Shown here piece after piece: positions 5,722-8,412 of a DNA stretch of 8,412 nucleotides. The stretch spans positions 1-8,412 of the forward strand of contig DAOVQR010000025.1 in assembly GCA_030628575.1 (NCBI GenBank). Reading direction: 5' to 3'. The notes beneath the pieces are model-generated. The model was given only the letters and a program-made list of their open reading frames with translations, made no database searches and was not told the origin of the DNA. The stretch is from a bacterium. Its GTDB lineage: Bacteria; Patescibacteriota; UBA1384; JAMDBS01; DAOVQR01. The position numbers and the translations under genes were made by a program. Within the stretch, counting starts at the first letter, position 1, and the number at the start of each line of letters is the position of its first letter.

Positions 5722-7509
5722 ATGGATGAGGTGGAACAGATCAAAAATAAAATAGATATTGTGGAATTGATTGGACAATATCTAACACTTAAAAAAGCAG
5801 GTGCTAATTATAAAGCTCTCTGTCCTTTTCATACCGAAAAATCCCCTTCTTTTATGGTTTCACCGGACAAGCAAATTTATAAATGTTTTGGTTGCAACGA
5901 AGGCGGCGACATTTTTAATTTTGTGATGAAAATGGAGAATTTGGAATTTGTCGAAGCATTGGAATTATTGGCTGATAAGGCAGGAGTTGAATTACCGAGA
6001 AAAAAATCCCGCCCTCAATATCAGGCAGAAAAAGATAAAAAAACACAATTATATCAAATTAACAATTTATCAGCCAAAGTTTTTAGTAAAATTCTGATGG
6101 AACACAAAAGTGCTGACATTGCCAGAAAATATTTGAAAAGACGGCAAATAAACAACGAAACAATGAAACAATTTAATTTGGGCTATGCGCCGCAAAAAAA
6201 AGTATTGAGGCAATTTTTGGCCGATCGGGGTTTTTCTGAAAGAGAGATTCAAGAGGCAGGTTCACCTGATAAATTTTTTAAGAGAATAATATTTCCAATA
6301 AATGATATTCAAGGAAATCCAGTTGGTTTTACAGGTAGAACGCTTGATGACAAAATTCAACCAAAATATTTAAATACGCCAGAGACAACGATATTTCATA
6401 AAAGTCATATTTTATATGGGTTAGATAAAGCAAAAACACATATTAAGCAGAAGAACGAAAGTATAATTGTTGAAGGCCAGATGGATGTGATTAGTTCTTA
6501 TCAAGCAGGAGTGAAAAATGTAGTTGCCTCTTCTGGAACAGCATTGACAGCTGATCATCTCAAGATATTACTTCGTTATGGCCCCAATATAAGTTTTTCT
6601 TTTGATCAAGATGAAGCTGGAACAATGGCAGCCAAGCGAGCGATCGAATTGGCAATATCAACAGGATTTAATGTTAAGGTAGTGGTCCTGCCAGCGGAGT
6701 TCAAAGATGCCGGTGAAATAATTGAAAAAGATGCAAAATTATGGCCAAAATTAATCAAAGAGTCAGTTAACGCCATCGATTGGTATTTTGATCAAGCATT
6801 TGCTGGACGAAAAAAGTTTTCAGGAAAAGAAAAAAAAGAGATAGCAAAGAAATTATTGCCTCTGATTAAAATTATTCCAGATAAAGTTGAGCAGGAACAT
6901 TATATTAAAGCTTTGAGTAAAAAAATTAATACACCCGAAAAGATAATTCGTGAAGCATTGCAACGTGTCACTCGTAGACAAATTAAAGAAAAAATATCGG
7001 ATTATGATACAAAACAAAAATCAAACGATCCAATTACTCCAGAAGAAAACCTAGTAGGGTTGCTTCTTATTTATCCAGAACATTTATCGTTGGTGATGAC
7101 TAAAGTTGATTATTTGGATTTTCCTGTTGATTCTTTGACGGCGAAAATTTACAAATTCCTCGAGTCCTGTTATACTAAAAGTGATTGTGATACAAAAGAT
7201 AACAAGTGTTTAACTTCAGAGAAAATTTTTCAATATTTAAGTAAAAAACTTTCAATTGATGAAGTGAAGAAAGTTAAATTTTTGTTATTGGAAATTGAGA
7301 CCATGAGCGAGAAAGCGACAAAAGAAGAAATTATCAGTGATATAAGACAAAGTTTATCACGTATCAAACAAACTAAAAAAGATAGAATAAAAATTGATTT
7401 CGCCCATAAAATTTCTCTGGCAGAAGAAGCGGGAGATCGGGCACAGGTTAAGAAATTATTAGAAGAGTTACAATATGCAATTAAACAAAAAGAACAAAAA
7501 AAGAACTAA
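5722..7509 (+). CDS. dnaG: DNA primase DnaG
   Basis: Synthesises the short RNA primers used for lagging-strand and origin DNA synthesis, normally acting with the replicative helicase DnaB. The length is 595 aa, the usual size. An N-terminal zinc domain of CHC2 type holds C34, H37, C55 and C58 (CPFH and CFGC). The catalytic core (about 110-345) carries [29 protein letters not shown] and the TOPRIM motifs [10 protein letters not shown] (E251) and SFDQDEAG (D295, D297). The C-terminal part (about 435-590) is the divergent, helical helicase-binding region. The start is ATG 5722, with AGGA 8 nt upstream, because [20 protein letters not shown] is the normal primase N-terminus; the frame also opens at ATG 5686, adding 12 unusual residues. 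In the TOPRIM domain, KDAGEII stands where KDPDE is common. rpoD overlaps its end by 35 nt. Confidence 0.97.
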   Translation: MDEVEQIKNKIDIVELIGQYLTLKKAGANYKALCPFHTEKSPSFMVSPDKQIYKCFGCNEGGDIFNFVMKMENLEFVEALELLADKAGVELPRKKSRPQYQAEKDKKTQLYQINNLSAKVFSKILMEHKSADIARKYLKRRQINNETMKQFNLGYAPQKKVLRQFLADRGFSEREIQEAGSPDKFFKRIIFPINDIQGNPVGFTGRTLDDKIQPKYLNTPETTIFHKSHILYGLDKAKTHIKQKNESIIVEGQMDVISSYQAGVKNVVASSGTALTADHLKILLRYGPNISFSFDQDEAGTMAAKRAIELAISTGFNVKVVVLPAEFKDAGEIIEKDAKLWPKLIKESVNAIDWYFDQAFAGRKKFSGKEKKEIAKKLLPLIKIIPDKVEQEHYIKALSKKINTPEKIIREALQRVTRRQIKEKISDYDTKQKSNDPITPEENLVGLLLIYPEHLSLVMTKVDYLDFPVDSLTAKIYKFLESCYTKSDCDTKDNKCLTSEKIFQYLSKKLSIDEVKKVKFLLLEIETMSEKATKEEIISDIRQSLSRIKQTKKDRIKIDFAHKISLAEEAGDRAQVKKLLEELQYAIKQKEQKKN

Positions 7510-8412
7510 ATCACTAAAATCATTGGAGGATCTGAAATTTCCTGAAAAACTCCAACTTTTATTTATCAAAGGCCGTTCAGCTGGTTTTATAACTTTTCAA
7601 GAGATACTGCAGGCGTTGCCAGAACCAGAGAAAAATATGAAGTTAATTGACGGTTTTTATAATATTTTATTAGAAGAAGGAATTGAAATTCGCAAACAGA
7701 AAAAATTGTTAGCTGGACTTCTTGGTAAAAAAAAGGATGCAAAACTTGATTTGAAAGAAATTTCTGATGATTCAGTGAGAATGTATCTTAGAGAAATTGG
7801 TAAAATTTCGTTATTAAATGGTGAAGAAGAAATAAGATTAGCCAAACGTATCGAACAAGGTGAGGAGTTGGCCAAAAAGAAATTAGCAGAAGCTAATCTA
7901 CGATTAGTGGTATCTATTGCCAAAAAATATGTAGGACGTGGATTGTCACTTTTGGATTTAATTCAAGAGGGTAATTCAGGACTTTTGCGGGCAGTTATAA
8001 AATTTGATTATCATAAAGGTTATAAATTTTCCACTTATGCCACTTGGTGGATTCGACAAGCCATAACTCGTGCCATCGCAGATCAAGCCAGAACCATCAG
8101 AATTCCAGTTCATATGGTAGAATTAATGAATAAATTGATTCGTATTCAACGACAATTAGTGCAGGATTTGGGGCGAACTCCCTTGCCAGAAGAAATTGCC
8201 GCTGAAATGGATTTACCAGTGGAGAAAGTTGAACATATATTAAAAATTTCTCAAGAAACAATTTCAATTGATACTCCGGTGGGAGAAGAAGAAGATTCAA
8301 AACTAAGTGATTTTTTGGAAGACAAGGAAAATTTAACTCCATCAGAGTCGGCAATCTATCAATTATTGAAAGGCCATGTCAATGAATTCTTGCAGATATT
8401 GTCACCTGGAAC
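7475..8412 (+). CDS. rpoD: Primary RNA polymerase sigma factor RpoD, 3' truncated by window
   Basis: Housekeeping sigma-70 factor that directs core RNA polymerase to promoters; 312 residues are visible and the frame is open at the window edge. A region 1.1-like domain (about 22-73, ending [10 protein letters not shown]) is followed by region 1.2 (about 97-130, [20 protein letters not shown]) and region 2 (about 138-205) with [34 protein letters not shown] and [20 protein letters not shown]. Region 3 follows ([14 protein letters not shown] to [18 protein letters not shown], about 208-282). Region 4, which reads the -35 element, lies beyond the window. ATG 7475 is chosen because region 1.1 requires a start before about 7535. 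It has AGAAGAG 7 nt upstream and overlaps dnaG by 35 nt, so translation is probably coupled. GGAGG at 7525-7529 has no usable in-frame start after it. The last residues read LSPG where LTPRE is common. Confidence 0.95.
   Translation, partial: MQLNKKNKKRTKSLKSLEDLKFPEKLQLLFIKGRSAGFITFQEILQALPEPEKNMKLIDGFYNILLEEGIEIRKQKKLLAGLLGKKKDAKLDLKEISDDSVRMYLREIGKISLLNGEEEIRLAKRIEQGEELAKKKLAEANLRLVVSIAKKYVGRGLSLLDLIQEGNSGLLRAVIKFDYHKGYKFSTYATWWIRQAITRAIADQARTIRIPVHMVELMNKLIRIQRQLVQDLGRTPLPEEIAAEMDLPVEKVEHILKISQETISIDTPVGEEEDSKLSDFLEDKENLTPSESAIYQLLKGHVNEFLQILSPG

Overview
This is an AT-rich window with every recognisable gene on the + strand. It looks like the chromosome of a small-genome bacterium, most likely a member of the Patescibacteria (Candidate Phyla Radiation). 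The clues are the lysine-, isoleucine- and asparagine-rich proteins with A/T-ending codons, a RodZ-like helix-turn-helix membrane protein next to recA, and spacers built from AT-rich CAAAT/ATTTG inverted-repeat filler. That phylum call is an inference from style and context; the window contains no rRNA or ribosomal protein gene to settle it.

Layout. Positions 46-789 encode a single-pass membrane protein with an N-terminal HTH_25-type domain and an outside Ig-like domain (RodZ-like). After an AT-rich inverted-repeat spacer comes recA (start placed at 940). A second, related spacer carries a good sigma-70-type promoter and a near-perfect Shine-Dalgarno for ppsA (pyruvate, water dikinase; 2123-4462). 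Then follow an 89-bp two-hairpin repeat (4523-4611), a strong promoter (4628-4656), and a cluster of three small unrecognised ORFs: a 38-aa membrane peptide, a 114-aa anchored coiled-coil-like protein, and a 48-aa ORF in another frame that probably belongs to the second one. An intrinsic terminator (5294-5324) closes this cluster. Its T-run abuts the promoter of a tRNA-Ser(GGA) gene (5361-5450). After about 270 bases of leader and repeat DNA come dnaG (primase) and, overlapping it by 35 nt, the 5' part of rpoD (primary sigma factor), which runs off the window.

How it fits together. dnaG-rpoD is the conserved core of the macromolecular-synthesis operon (rpsU-dnaG-rpoD in Escherichia coli), linking replication priming to transcription initiation; here no rpsU lies in front and a tRNA gene does instead. 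recA supplies recombination and repair, and ppsA supplies phosphoenolpyruvate from pyruvate.

The core genes are ordinary. What deserves a second look is between them: the family of AT-rich elements that appear to carry promoters, the TGTCATTC-bounded double hairpin, the frame conflict in the small-ORF cluster, and the structured dnaG leader with a 19-codon upstream ORF. I see no CRISPR array, transposase, phage gene or defence system, and no convincing evidence for a wholly new biological system.
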